DNA from: Streptomyces candidus
GTDB lineage: Bacteria > Actinomycetota > Actinomycetes > Streptomycetales > Streptomycetaceae
NCBI RefSeq assembly: GCF_014207445.1
Contig: NZ_JACHEM010000019.1
Coordinates: 1 to 64,000, forward strand
DNA length: 64,000 nucleotides
Direction of reading: 5' to 3'
Shown here: piece after piece, positions 50,277 through 59,210 of the stretch
Position numbering within the stretch: position 1 is the first letter of the stretch
Layout of the letters: each line of letters begins with the position of its first letter
Notes under the pieces: generated by a model
Database searches by the model: none
What the model saw: the letters and a program-made list of their open reading frames with translations, nothing else
What the model was told of the DNA's origin: nothing
Made by a program: the position numbers and the translations under genes

Positions 50277-50391
50277 GCCGCGCGTGCAACCACGGGTCCG
50301 GGTCCACCCCTACCACGCCCCGCGGGCAAAGCCCCGCACCTCTCGAACGAGGCCGGAACGCGGGGACGGGTGTCGCCCGTCCGTCCGGTTT

Positions 50392-50403
50392 TGATTCGTT
50401 TCA
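50392..50403 (+). promoter_or_regulatory. LacI-type operator, distal, for rhamnose operon
   Basis: TGATTCGTTTCA fits the TGAxxCGxxTCA-type LacI-family dyad with the central CG step, 171 bases upstream of a more symmetric copy. Confidence 0.55.
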
Positions 50404-50562
50404 GCCCACTGGGAACGCATGGGGCCCCCGGCCCGGCGAACCGACTGCGCGCCGATACGCCAATCCCCTCTCGAAAGGGGCGACTCACAGGACTCTCCCG
50501 TCCCCGCTCGACCCGCCTCCCTCCTGCTCCCCAACCCTTGCCGCCATCAGTAGCCCCATGCT

Positions 50563-50574
50563 TGAATCGATTCA
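50563..50574 (+). promoter_or_regulatory. LacI-type operator, proximal, for rhamnose operon
   Basis: TGAATCGATTCA is a perfect 12-bp palindrome with the CG centre typical of LacI/PurR-family operators, about 70 bases before the isomerase start. Together with 50392-50403 it could support looping. The regulator gene is not in this window. Confidence 0.75.
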
Positions 50575-50644
50575 CCGAGCCGCACCGCGTTCACAGGCAC
50601 TCGCCGCGCACTCCGCACACTCCGCCCCGGGCAAGGAAGATTCC

Positions 50645-51808
50645 ATGGTCGAATTCGCCGACACAGCCCCACGCCTCGCCGCCCTCGCGATCGAGGTCCC
50701 CTCCTGGGCGTACGGCAACTCCGGCACCCGCTTCAAGGTCTTCGGCACGCCGGGCACCCCCCGTACCGTCGAGGAGAAGATCGCCGACGCCGCGACGGTC
50801 CACCGCTTCACCGGGCTCGCCCCGACCGTGGCCCTGCACATCCCCTGGGACACCGTCGACGACTACGGCGAACTCCGCGCATACGCGGAGGACTTGGGCA
50901 TCGCGATCGGCACGGTCAACAGCAACACCTTCCAGGACGACGCCTACAAGCTCGGCAGCCTCACCCATGCGGACCCCAAGGTCCGCCGCCAGGCCGTCGA
51001 CCACCACCTCGCCTGCATCGACGTCATGAACGTGACCGGCTCCCGCGACCTGAAGATCTGGCTCGCCGACGGCACCAACTACCCCGGCCAGGACGACATC
51101 CGCGCCCGCCAGGACCGGCTGGCCGAGGGCCTCGCCGAGATATACGCCCAGCTCTCGGGCGAGCAGCGGCTGGTACTGGAGTACAAGTTCTTCGAGCCGG
51201 CCTTCTACCACACGGACGTCCCCGACTGGGGGACCTCGTACGCGCACTGCCTGGCCCTGGGCGAGCGGGCGAAGGTGTGCCTGGACACCGGCCACCACGC
51301 GCCCGGCACCAACATCGAGTTCATCGTGGCCCAGCTCCTGCGCCTCGGAAAGCTCGGCTCCTTCGACTTCAACAGCCGTTTCTACGCGGACGACGACCTG
51401 ATCGTCGGCGCGGCCGACCCGTACCAGCTCTTCCGCATCATGGTCGAGGTGATCAGGGGCGGCGGGTACGGCCCCGATTCGGACGTGGCGCTGATGCTCG
51501 ACCAGTGCCACAACATCGAGCAGAAGATCCCCGGCCAGATCCGCTCCGTGCTCAACGTGCAGGAGATGACCGCCCGCGCCCTGCTCCTGGACACCGAGGC
51601 GCTGGACGCGGCACGCACGGCGGGGGACGTGCTCCTCGCCCACGAGATCTTCAACGACGCCTTCTATACGGACGTACGGAAGGACCTCGCCGAGTGGCGC
51701 GAGTCCCGCGGCCTGCCGGGCGACCCGGTGCGGGCGTACCTCGCCGACGGCTACCAGCAGCAGATCGAGTCGGACCGGGTCGGCGGACACCAGGCAGGGT
51801 GGAACTGA
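50645..51808 (+). CDS. rhaI: L-rhamnose isomerase
   Basis: Converts L-rhamnose to L-rhamnulose. The 387 residues form a TIM barrel of the RhaI (Pseudomonas stutzeri) type: HIPWDTVDDYGELRAYAEDL, GTVNSNTFQDDAYKLGSL, LVLEYKFFEPAFYHTDVPDW with a metal Glu, CLDTGHHAPGTNIEFIVAQL with metal Asp/His, FDFNSRFYADDDLIVG and MLDQCHNIEQKIPGQIRSV. AAGGAAGA lies four bases before the ATG. First gene of the rhamnose operon, with rhaD starting close downstream; LacI-type operators lie upstream. The mutarotase and transporter are not in the window. Confidence 0.94.
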   Translation: MVEFADTAPRLAALAIEVPSWAYGNSGTRFKVFGTPGTPRTVEEKIADAATVHRFTGLAPTVALHIPWDTVDDYGELRAYAEDLGIAIGTVNSNTFQDDAYKLGSLTHADPKVRRQAVDHHLACIDVMNVTGSRDLKIWLADGTNYPGQDDIRARQDRLAEGLAEIYAQLSGEQRLVLEYKFFEPAFYHTDVPDWGTSYAHCLALGERAKVCLDTGHHAPGTNIEFIVAQLLRLGKLGSFDFNSRFYADDDLIVGAADPYQLFRIMVEVIRGGGYGPDSDVALMLDQCHNIEQKIPGQIRSVLNVQEMTARALLLDTEALDAARTAGDVLLAHEIFNDAFYTDVRKDLAEWRESRGLPGDPVRAYLADGYQQQIESDRVGGHQAGWN

Positions 51809-51902
51809 CGTGAGCAGCAAGGGAATCGAGCCGGTGTCCGAGCGTCCCGAGAACAAGTCCGGCAACGGGCGTCCCGCCAACGACCCCGTCCCGGGAGGAC
51901 CC

Positions 51903-53960
51903 GTGAGCAGCGACCGCAGGGGCAGTGACGCCGAGGCCGTGGAGGCGTTGATCGCGCGCTCGAACCGGCTCGGCAGCGACCGCAAGAACACCAACTACGC
52001 CGGCGGCAACACCTCCGCCAAGGCCTCCGCCACCGACCCCGTCACCGGCGAGAGCGTCGACCTCCTCCATGTGAAGGGCTCGGGCGGGGACCTCGGCACC
52101 CTCACCGCCGCCGGCCTCGCCTCCCTGCGCCTGGACCGGATGCGGGCGCTCGTCGACGTGTACCCGGGGGTGGAGCGGGAGGACGAGATGGTCGCCGCGT
52201 TCGACTACTGCCTGCACGGCAAGGGCGGCGCGGCCCCCTCCATCGACACCGCCATGCACGGGCTGGTCGACGCCGCGCACATCGACCACCTGCACCCGGA
52301 CTCCGGCATCGCGCTGGCCACCGCCGCCGACGGCGAGGAGCTGACCCGCAAGATCTTCGGCGACCGGGTGGGCTGGGTGCCGTGGCGTCGCCCGGGGTTC
52401 CAACTGGGCCTTGACATCGCCGAGTACAAGCGGTCGAACCCGGATGCCGTCGGGGTGATCCTCGGTGGTCACGGCATCACCGCCTGGGGCGACACCTCCC
52501 AGGAGTGCGAGCGCAACTCCCTGTGGATCATCGACTCGGCCGCCGAGTACATGGCGGAGCACAGCCGCCCGGAGCCCTTCGGCCCGGTCCTGGAGGGGTA
52601 CGCGGCCCTGCCTGGCCCGGAACGGCGGGCGAAGGCCGCGGCCCTCGCCCCCACCCTGCGCTCGATCGCCTCCCGGGACCGGCCGATGGTCGGCCACTTC
52701 ACCGACTCCCCCGCCGTCCTCGACTTCCTCGCCCGCACCGAGCACCCGCGCCTCGCCGCCCTCGGGACCAGCTGCCCGGACCACTTCCTGCGCACCAAGG
52801 TCCGCCCGCTGGTCCTGGACCTGCCCGCCGCCGCGCCCCTCACCGACGTGCTCTCCCGGCTCGGGGAACTGCACGCGGACTACCGGCGCGAGTACCGGGC
52901 GTACTACGACCGGCACGCCACCCCGGACTCCCCCGCGATCCGCGGCGCGGACCCGCTGATCGTCCTCGTCCCCGGCGTCGGCATGTTCAGCTACGGCAAG
53001 GACAAGCAGACGGCGCGCGTCGCGGGCGAGTTCTACATCAACGCGATCAACGTGATGCGCAGGGCGGAGGGCGTCTCCTCGTACGCGCCCATCCCGGAGT
53101 CCGAGAAGTTCCGTATCGAGTACTGGACGCTGGAGGAGGCCAAGCTCCAGCGCATGCCGAAGCCGAAGCCGCTGGCCACGCGCATCGCCCTGGTCACGGG
53201 CGCGGCCTCGGGCATCGGTCGGGCCACCGCACGCCGGCTCGCCGCCGAGGGCGCGTGCGTGGTCGTCGCCGACCTCGACGGTACGAAGGCGGCAGCGGCG
53301 GCCGCGGAGATCGGCGGCCCGGACGTCGCGGTGGGCGTGGCGGGGGACGTGTCCGACGAGGCGGCGGTACGGCACATGGTCGACACGGCGGTACTCGCCT
53401 TCGGCGGCCTCGACCTCGTCGTCAACAACGCGGGCCTGTCCCTGTCCAAGTCCCTGCTGGACACCACCGAGGCGGACTGGGACCTCCAGCACGACGTCAT
53501 GGCCAAGGGCTCCTTCCTCGTCTCGAAGGCCGCGGCGAAGGTGCTGATCGAGCAGGACATGGGCGGCGACATCGTCTACATCTCGTCCAAGAACTCCGTC
53601 TTCGCCGGTCCCAAGAACATCGCCTACTCGGCGGCCAAGGCCGACCAGGCCCACCAAGTGCGGCTCCTCGCCGCCGAGTTGGGGGAATACGGCATCCGGG
53701 TCAACGGAGTGAACCCGGACGGCGTCGTCCAGGGCTCCGGCATCTTCGCGGGCGGCTGGGGCGCGAACCGGGCCGCGGTCTACGGGGTGGAGGAGAAGGA
53801 CCTGGGCGCCTTCTACGCCCAGCGCACCCTGCTCAAGCGCGAAGTGCTGCCCGAGCACGTCGCCAACGCGGTCTTCGTGCTCTGCGGTCCCGACATGTCC
53901 CACACGACGGGCCTGCACGTGCCGGTGGACGCGGGAGTGGCGGCGGGCTTCCTGCGATGA
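51903..53960 (+). CDS. rhaD: Bifunctional rhamnulose-1-phosphate aldolase/lactaldehyde dehydrogenase
   Basis: 685 residues. The N-terminal class II aldolase domain runs about 1-400 (NTNYAGGNTSAKA, LLHVKGSGGDLGTLTAAGLA, DHLHPDSGIALATAADGEEL, ILGGHGITAWGDTSQECE with metal histidines). The C-terminal SDR runs about 440-685 (ALVTGAASGIGRATARRLAA, VVNNAGLSLSKSL, Tyr/Lys in IAYSAAKADQ). This fusion splits rhamnulose-1-phosphate and oxidises L-lactaldehyde. GTG at 51903 is chosen because GGGAGG stands five bases upstream; an in-frame GTG at 51810 just after rhaI would add 31 unstructured residues. Its stop overlaps rhaB by four bases. Confidence 0.93.
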   Translation: MSSDRRGSDAEAVEALIARSNRLGSDRKNTNYAGGNTSAKASATDPVTGESVDLLHVKGSGGDLGTLTAAGLASLRLDRMRALVDVYPGVEREDEMVAAFDYCLHGKGGAAPSIDTAMHGLVDAAHIDHLHPDSGIALATAADGEELTRKIFGDRVGWVPWRRPGFQLGLDIAEYKRSNPDAVGVILGGHGITAWGDTSQECERNSLWIIDSAAEYMAEHSRPEPFGPVLEGYAALPGPERRAKAAALAPTLRSIASRDRPMVGHFTDSPAVLDFLARTEHPRLAALGTSCPDHFLRTKVRPLVLDLPAAAPLTDVLSRLGELHADYRREYRAYYDRHATPDSPAIRGADPLIVLVPGVGMFSYGKDKQTARVAGEFYINAINVMRRAEGVSSYAPIPESEKFRIEYWTLEEAKLQRMPKPKPLATRIALVTGAASGIGRATARRLAAEGACVVVADLDGTKAAAAAAEIGGPDVAVGVAGDVSDEAAVRHMVDTAVLAFGGLDLVVNNAGLSLSKSLLDTTEADWDLQHDVMAKGSFLVSKAAAKVLIEQDMGGDIVYISSKNSVFAGPKNIAYSAAKADQAHQVRLLAAELGEYGIRVNGVNPDGVVQGSGIFAGGWGANRAAVYGVEEKDLGAFYAQRTLLKREVLPEHVANAVFVLCGPDMSHTTGLHVPVDAGVAAGFLR

Positions 53961-55393
53961 CCGCCACCGCCCTCCGGGTGGCGGCGGTCGACCTGGGCGC
54001 GACCTCGGGGCGAGTGATCGCCGCCGAGGTCGCGCCCGACCGCCTCCACCTCCACGAGGTCCACCGCTTTGCCAACGAACCCGTCCGCACCTCCGACGGC
54101 CTGCACTGGAACGTCCTGGAACTCCACCGTCAGATCCTGACCGGTCTGTGCCACGCCCACCGGGCGGCGGGCCCCCCGCTGGCGGGCCTCGCCGTCGACT
54201 CCTGGGCGGTCGACTACGGTCTGCTCCGCCAGGGCCGCCTCCTGGGCAACCCGTACCACTACCGCGACGAGGCCCGTACCGGGACGGGTCCCGCCCTGGT
54301 CCATCAACTCCTGCCGCACGACGCCCTCTTCGCGCGCAACGGCCTCCAGTACCTGCCCTTCAACACGCTCTACCAGCTGGCCGCCGACCCCTGGACGGAC
54401 CTCGCCGACCGGATGCTGCTGATCCCCGACCTCCTCGGCCACTGGCTGACCGGCGGCCCGCAGCTCACCGAGCGCACGAACGCGTCGACGACCGGCCTGC
54501 TCGACGTCCGCACCGGCGCGTGGGACCACGAGCTGATCGCCCGGCTGGGCCTTCCCGGCTCGCTGTTCGGCGACCTGGTTGATCCGGGCACCCGGATCGG
54601 TGCCCTGCGCCCGGACCTCGCCCGCCCCCTCGGTCTCCCCGAGATCCCGGTGACGACGGTCGGCTCCCACGACACGGCGTCGGCGGTGGTCGCGGTACCC
54701 ATGACGGAGGGCGGGGCCGCGTTCCTCTCGTGCGGTACCTGGGGTCTGGTGGGTACGGAGCTCGCGGAGCCGGTCCTCACGGACGCGGCCCGCGCCGCGA
54801 ACTTCACCAACGAGGGCGGCGTGGACGGCCGCGTCCGCTTCCTCACCAACGTGATGGGCCTGTGGCTGCTGAGCGAGAGCATCCGCTGGTGGCAGCGCGA
54901 CGGCAGCTCCGTCTCCCTCTCCGGCCTGCTCGCCCAGGCCGCCCACGTCCCCCTCCCCGTCACCGTGTTCGACGTCCAGGATCCGCGCTTCCTGGCCCCC
55001 GGCGATCTCCCAACGCGTATCGCGCAGTGGTACGAGGAACACGGCCTGCCCGCCCCGCCGGACCGCCCCACCCTCGTCCGCGCGATCGTCGAAAGCCTCG
55101 CGCACACCTTCGCGGAGGCGGTCGACCGTACCGAGCACCTCTCCGGCGAACGCCTGACCCGCATCCACGTGGTCGGCGGCGGCGCCCTCAACCGCCTCCT
55201 CTGCCAGCGCCTCGCCGACCACGCGGGCCGCCCGGTCCTCGCGGGCCCGGTCGAGGCCACGGCCCTCGGCAACGTCCTGATCCAGGCCCGCACGGCAGGC
55301 ACCCTCACCGGCACACTGGAAAACCTCCGTACCCTGGTGGCCCGCACGCACGCCCCCGCCACCTTCACGCCGCAGCCGGACGGCAGCCGCTGA
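53957..55393 (+). CDS. rhaB: Rhamnulokinase
   Basis: Phosphorylates L-rhamnulose to rhamnulose-1-phosphate with ATP. 478 residues of the FGGY kinase family: RVAAVDLGATSGRVIAAEV (phosphate 1 motif), AVDSWAVDYGLLRQGRLLGN, the substrate strand GSHDTASAVVAVPM, SCGTWGLVGTELAEPVL, and the adenosine motif RIHVVGGGALNRLLCQRLAD. ATGA overlap with rhaD, so the three rhamnose genes are coupled. It is the last gene of the operon, about 100 bases before a convergent tetR. Confidence 0.94.
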   Translation: MTATALRVAAVDLGATSGRVIAAEVAPDRLHLHEVHRFANEPVRTSDGLHWNVLELHRQILTGLCHAHRAAGPPLAGLAVDSWAVDYGLLRQGRLLGNPYHYRDEARTGTGPALVHQLLPHDALFARNGLQYLPFNTLYQLAADPWTDLADRMLLIPDLLGHWLTGGPQLTERTNASTTGLLDVRTGAWDHELIARLGLPGSLFGDLVDPGTRIGALRPDLARPLGLPEIPVTTVGSHDTASAVVAVPMTEGGAAFLSCGTWGLVGTELAEPVLTDAARAANFTNEGGVDGRVRFLTNVMGLWLLSESIRWWQRDGSSVSLSGLLAQAAHVPLPVTVFDVQDPRFLAPGDLPTRIAQWYEEHGLPAPPDRPTLVRAIVESLAHTFAEAVDRTEHLSGERLTRIHVVGGGALNRLLCQRLADHAGRPVLAGPVEATALGNVLIQARTAGTLTGTLENLRTLVARTHAPATFTPQPDGSR

Positions 55394-55497
55394 CACCCGG
55401 CTGTCCCCCGTCGAGCGGCGACGAACGTCCACGCCTTCTGCCCGTGAGGCCAGGCGCGGGCGGCAAGCGCATACGGCGGGGGCCGAGCCCGCGTCGC

Positions 55498-56091
55498 CTA
55501 TGCGGCGCGCAGCGCGTCGAGCATCCGGTCGAGTGCGGCCGTGGTGTGCTCCAGGTCGGCGGGGTCGGTGGAGGTCGCCAGCCACAGGGCGGCCTCGTTC
55601 ATGGCGCCGGAGAGCAGGTGGGCCAGCGGCGCCACCGGTTGGGCGGGGACGACCCCCTCGTCCACGAGAACGGTCAGCGCCTCGGTGAGGTGGCGGGCCG
55701 AGGACGCCTCGTCCATGGCCCGCCAGGCGGTCCAGCCGAGCACGGCCGGCCCGTCGACGAGCATGATCCGCTGAATGCCGGGGGCCGTCGTCGCGGCGAG
55801 GAACTCGCGGCACCCGAAAACCAGTTGGTCCCAACTGTCCTCGTGCGCCCCGGCGGCCTCGGCGACCCGCCTGCCGACTTCCTGCTGCACATCCTCCAGG
55901 ACCGCGCGGAAGAGCTCTTCCTTGCCGTCGAAGTGGTGGTAGAGCGCCCCCTTGGTCACCCCGGCCGCGCCGACGATCTCCGCCAGGCTCACCGCGCCGT
56001 ACCCGCGCTCCGTGAACAGACGCCGGCTCTCCCCCAGCAGCGCCCGCCGGGTCTCCTCCCGCTGCCGCACTCTGACCCCGCGCTCCGTCAC
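55498..56091 (-). CDS. TetR-family regulator divergent from VOC protein
   Basis: 197 residues. HTH: RRALLGESRRLFTERGYGAV then SLAEIVGAAGVTKGALYHHF. The C-terminal domain (IQRIMLVDGPAVLGWTAWRA) matches the TetR_C group often linked to small VOC or oxidoreductase targets. The GTG start is preceded by GGAGGGTGCG. Two copies of an operator-like element lie in the shared promoter region, overlapping the -35/-10 of the divergent VOC gene, so repression of that gene is very likely. Confidence 0.9.
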   Translation of the reverse strand: MTERGVRVRQREETRRALLGESRRLFTERGYGAVSLAEIVGAAGVTKGALYHHFDGKEELFRAVLEDVQQEVGRRVAEAAGAHEDSWDQLVFGCREFLAATTAPGIQRIMLVDGPAVLGWTAWRAMDEASSARHLTEALTVLVDEGVVPAQPVAPLAHLLSGAMNEAALWLATSTDPADLEHTTAALDRMLDALRAA

Positions 56092-56103
56092 CGCACCCTC
56101 CCA

Positions 56104-56157
56104 TTGACATACCAGTGGTACGCGAATAGCTTTTTCACATACCGATGGTACGCGAAT
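56104..56157 (+). promoter_or_regulatory. Promoter TTGACA with duplicated TetR operator
   Basis: TTGACA (56104-56109), 17 bases, TAGCTT (56127-56132) make a good promoter for the VOC gene. The element ACATACCNNTGGTACGCGAA occurs at 56107-56126 and again at 56137-56156. Each contains the dyad TACC/GGTA. The first copy spans the promoter spacer, ideal for repression by the divergent TetR. Confidence 0.82.
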
Positions 56158-56177
56158 TCCGTGTGAGAGGTCCTGCC

Positions 56178-56594
56178 GTGCAGCTGACCAGCTTCTATCC
56201 CGTGATCGCCACCGCCCAGCTGAAGGAGTCCCACGCCTTCTACACCCGGCTACTGGGCTTCGAGACGGCCTTCGAGGCCGACTGGTACGTGAGTCTGCGA
56301 CAGCCGGGCGACTCCCCGTACGAACTCGCCCTCCTGGACCACACCCACCCCACCCTCCCCGAGAGCCACCGCAGACCCGTAGCGGGCCTGATCCTCAACT
56401 TCGAGGTGGCGGACGTGGACGCCGAGTGGGAACGGCTGGTCGTACGCGAAGGCCTCACACCGCTGCTCGAACTGCGCACCGAGGACTTCGGGCAACGCCA
56501 CTTCATCGTGGCCGCCCCCGACGGCGTCCTCATCGACGTCATCACCCCGACCCCGCCGACGAAGGAGTACGCGGAGCAGTACGTCGGCGGCTGA
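56178..56594 (+). CDS. VOC-superfamily protein (glyoxalase/bleomycin-resistance type)
   Basis: 138 residues with the two-module VOC fold: TSFYPVIATAQLKESHAFYT and RLLGFETAFEADWYVSLRQP in the first half, then LILNFEVADVDAEWERLVVR and FIVAAPDGVLIDVITPTPP. It starts at a GTG with GAGAGG upstream. Expression is probably controlled by the divergent TetR regulator through the duplicated operator. A drug- or aldehyde-handling role is typical, but the ligand is unknown. Confidence 0.87.
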   Translation: MQLTSFYPVIATAQLKESHAFYTRLLGFETAFEADWYVSLRQPGDSPYELALLDHTHPTLPESHRRPVAGLILNFEVADVDAEWERLVVREGLTPLLELRTEDFGQRHFIVAAPDGVLIDVITPTPPTKEYAEQYVGG

Positions 56595-56738
56595 GCCGCG
56601 GGACGGAAACGGGGTGACGGGACGGGGGTTGCCCTCAGGCAGGACGTCGGGGTGGCCGGATGGCCCGGACGGGCCGCGGGCCGAGAGGGTGGTGGGACCA
56701 GAGACCGCCAGCAGCACGAGGCACCCGGGGAACCAGCC

Positions 56739-58259
56739 ATGCCGATCAGTACCGACGACACCGCCAGCACCGCCAGCACCGAGCACACGGGTGCCACCGA
56801 CAGCGGAGAACGGCAGAGGTACGGGCAACTGCGGCGTCGCGCCGCCGGAACCGTCGTGCTCGTCTCCGCCCTGGCTCTGGTCGCACCCGGCCTCGTCGCG
56901 TACGACGCACAGCCCGTCCAGCGCGGCAGCCGGGGCGGCGTCACCGCACTGGAAGGGGTGTGGCGGAGCGACGGCTACCAGCAGTACCTGACGGTGCGGC
57001 GCGGCGAGCTGCGGAGTTACGAGGTGTCCGCGGCCGGCTGCCTGCCGGGTGGGCTGCGACTGTCGGCCGGCAGGGCGGGGATCGACGGCGCGGTTCCGTT
57101 CAACGATGCCGACGACGTACGGGAGTTGAGCATCCGGACGGTGGGCGGCGCGGCCGATCGCGCGCGGCTTTCGCCCGCCGGTGCCGTTGGCGAACGGCGC
57201 CTGGCACGGGTGTCCTCGCTGCCCGCCGGCTGCGCCCTCCCGCCCGCCGATAGCCCACTGCACACCTTCGACGTCTTCTGGTCGACTCTCCGCGAGAACT
57301 ACCCCTTCTTCCGCGACAGAGGCGTCGACTGGAACGCCATGCGCGCGAAGTACCGCCCGCAGGTACACCCCCGCATCACCGACGACCGGCTCTTCGCCCT
57401 GCTCGCCGCGATGATCGAACCGCTGCACGACCTGCACACCCAGCTCCGCGACCCCACCGGCGAGCGCGGCACGCTCAACCTCCGCCCCGGAACGCCGAAG
57501 GTCTCCCGGGAGTCCGTCGCCGCGATCGAAAGCGCCACCCGGGCACAGCTTCCCGCCACGGTGCACAGCTTCGCCAACGGCAGGATCCAGTACGCGGACC
57601 TGGAACAGCGGCGGGGCGTCGGCTACCTCCGCATCACCAGCTTCCTGAAGTACGGCAGCGACGGCAAGGAGAACGCCGACGCGGACGCCGCCGTCCTGGA
57701 CCGCGCCCTGGACACCGTCTTCACCGCCTCCCGCATCCGCGACCTCCGCGGCCTGGTCGTCGATCTCCGCTACCACGGCGGCGGATCGGACGCCCTGGGC
57801 ATCGCCGTCGCCCGCCGCCTCACGGACCGTACGTACACGGCGTACACCAAGTCCGCCCGCAACAGCCCGCACAACGAGGCGGGTTGGACCCCCGGCCAGC
57901 ACGTACGCGTCCGCCCCGCAGCCAAACCCCGCTACACCGGTCCCGTCGCCGTCCTCACGGGCCCGCTGACCGTCAGCGCGGGGGAGACCTTCACCCAGGC
58001 CCTGATGTCCCGCTCCCCCGCACCCCTGCGCATCGGCAAGCCCACCCAGGGCGTCTTCTCCGACACCATGAACCGCGCCCTCCCCAACGGCTGGACCCTC
58101 ACCCTCCCCAACGAGAAGTACGCCGACCGGACCGGCCGCACCTACGACGGCGCCGGCATCCCGCCCACCCACCACGAAACCGTGTACGCCCCGCAGGACC
58201 TCCACCACCTCCGCGACCCGGCCCTGAAGCGGGCCCTGCGGGAGCTGGACGCGCGATAG
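56739..58259 (+). CDS. S41-family (C-terminal processing) peptidase, membrane-anchored
   Basis: 506 residues. A Ser/Thr-rich cytoplasmic start is followed by one hydrophobic signal anchor (AAGTVVLVSALALVAPGLVA). After a small beta domain, the S41 catalytic part includes FDVFWSTLRENYPFFRDRGV, VGYLRITSFLKYG, LRGLVVDLRYHGGGSDALGI and PVAVLTGPLTVSAGETFTQA, where the Ser of VSAGE is the nucleophile; GKPTQGVFSDTMNRALPNGW follows. No PDZ domain is apparent, so it resembles the tricorn/retinoid-binding branch more than CtpA. The ATG at 56739 follows GGGGAACC. Extracellular peptide or cell-wall protein cleavage is presumed. Confidence 0.87.
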   Translation: MPISTDDTASTASTEHTGATDSGERQRYGQLRRRAAGTVVLVSALALVAPGLVAYDAQPVQRGSRGGVTALEGVWRSDGYQQYLTVRRGELRSYEVSAAGCLPGGLRLSAGRAGIDGAVPFNDADDVRELSIRTVGGAADRARLSPAGAVGERRLARVSSLPAGCALPPADSPLHTFDVFWSTLRENYPFFRDRGVDWNAMRAKYRPQVHPRITDDRLFALLAAMIEPLHDLHTQLRDPTGERGTLNLRPGTPKVSRESVAAIESATRAQLPATVHSFANGRIQYADLEQRRGVGYLRITSFLKYGSDGKENADADAAVLDRALDTVFTASRIRDLRGLVVDLRYHGGGSDALGIAVARRLTDRTYTAYTKSARNSPHNEAGWTPGQHVRVRPAAKPRYTGPVAVLTGPLTVSAGETFTQALMSRSPAPLRIGKPTQGVFSDTMNRALPNGWTLTLPNEKYADRTGRTYDGAGIPPTHHETVYAPQDLHHLRDPALKRALRELDAR

Positions 58260-58402
58260 CCGCACGGCCCCACCGCCCGTGACGTCACGCATCGTGCTCC
58301 GTGCGCGTGCGGTGGAGCCGTTCGCCCCGCCCCGCCCGCCGACCGCTGCCCGCCCTCCGAAATGCCGGAGCAGCACCCACACGCCCGTGCGAAACTCTGC
58401 CC

Positions 58403-59056
58403 ATGCTCGGTGTGACTGATCTTCCGACCTACCTGATAGGTCTCGTCCTGATAGTGCTTCTGCCAGGACCGAATTCGCTGTACGTGCTGTCCGTCGCCGC
58501 CCGTCGGGGCGTCCGGGCCGGGTACACGGCGGCGGCCGGAGTCTGGTGCGGGGACGCGGTGCTGATGGTGCTGTCGGCGGCCGGGGTCGCCTCGCTGCTC
58601 CAGGCGAACGCGCTGCTGTTCGGCATCGTGAAGTACGCGGGCGCGGGCTATCTGACCTGGCTCGCGATCGGAATGCTGCGGGCCGCGTGGTCGATGTGGC
58701 GCACGCGGCGCGAGGCCGTGCGGACGGCCGCGGCTCAGGCGGAGCCCGCCGCAGTGGAACGCCCGTACCGACGGGCCCTGCTGATCAGCCTCCTGAACCC
58801 CAAGGCGATCCTCTTCTTCATCAGCTTCTTCGTGCAGTTCGTCGACCCGGCCTACGCCTACCCCGCGCTGTCCTTCGTCCTCCTCGGCGCGCTCGCCCAG
58901 CTGGCGAGCTTCCTCTACCTCACCGCCCTGATCTTCAGCGGCACCCGTCTCTCGGCCGCCTTCGCGCGCCGCAAGCGGCTTTCCGCCGGGGCGACTTCGG
59001 CTGCCGGAGTGCTCTTCCTCGGGTTCGCGGCGAAGCTGACGCTGGCGAGCGCGTAG
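58403..59056 (+). CDS. LysE-family amino acid exporter (LeuE/RhtB-like)
   Basis: 217-residue membrane protein with about six helices. Family hallmarks are LIVLLPGPNSLYVLSVAARR near the N-terminus, the GVWCGDAVLMVLSAAGVASL segment, KYAGAGYLTWLAIGMLR, and ALLISLLNPKAILFFISFFV, the NPK motif of the second half. A charged cytoplasmic loop (WRTRREAVRTAAAQAEPAAV) separates the halves. The LeuE/RhtB branch exports leucine, homoserine or threonine; the substrate cannot be read from sequence. The ribosome site before the ATG is weak. Confidence 0.9.
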   Translation: MLGVTDLPTYLIGLVLIVLLPGPNSLYVLSVAARRGVRAGYTAAAGVWCGDAVLMVLSAAGVASLLQANALLFGIVKYAGAGYLTWLAIGMLRAAWSMWRTRREAVRTAAAQAEPAAVERPYRRALLISLLNPKAILFFISFFVQFVDPAYAYPALSFVLLGALAQLASFLYLTALIFSGTRLSAAFARRKRLSAGATSAAGVLFLGFAAKLTLASA

Positions 59057-59210
59057 GAGCAGCGGAGCACTGCCTGGGCGTCCGCGAACCGCCGCAGGAG
59101 CGCACGTGTACCGGTGCCTGTTTCGACGCCCCGGGTCGAGGATGCGGCGCGGGTGCGCGGCGGCAGTCGGCTCGACGAACCTGCGGAGGCACCCGGGCGA
59201 GGACCGACCG

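Larger units (their letters stand above)
50241..50644. other. Divergent control region between argG and rhamnose operon
   Basis: 404 bases without a supported gene. Left part: ARG boxes for argG. Right part: two LacI-type operators for the rhamnose operon, 171 bases apart. An in-frame ATG at 50558, at the right operator, lacks a ribosome site and would add a non-conserved leader to the isomerase. Confidence 0.6.
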
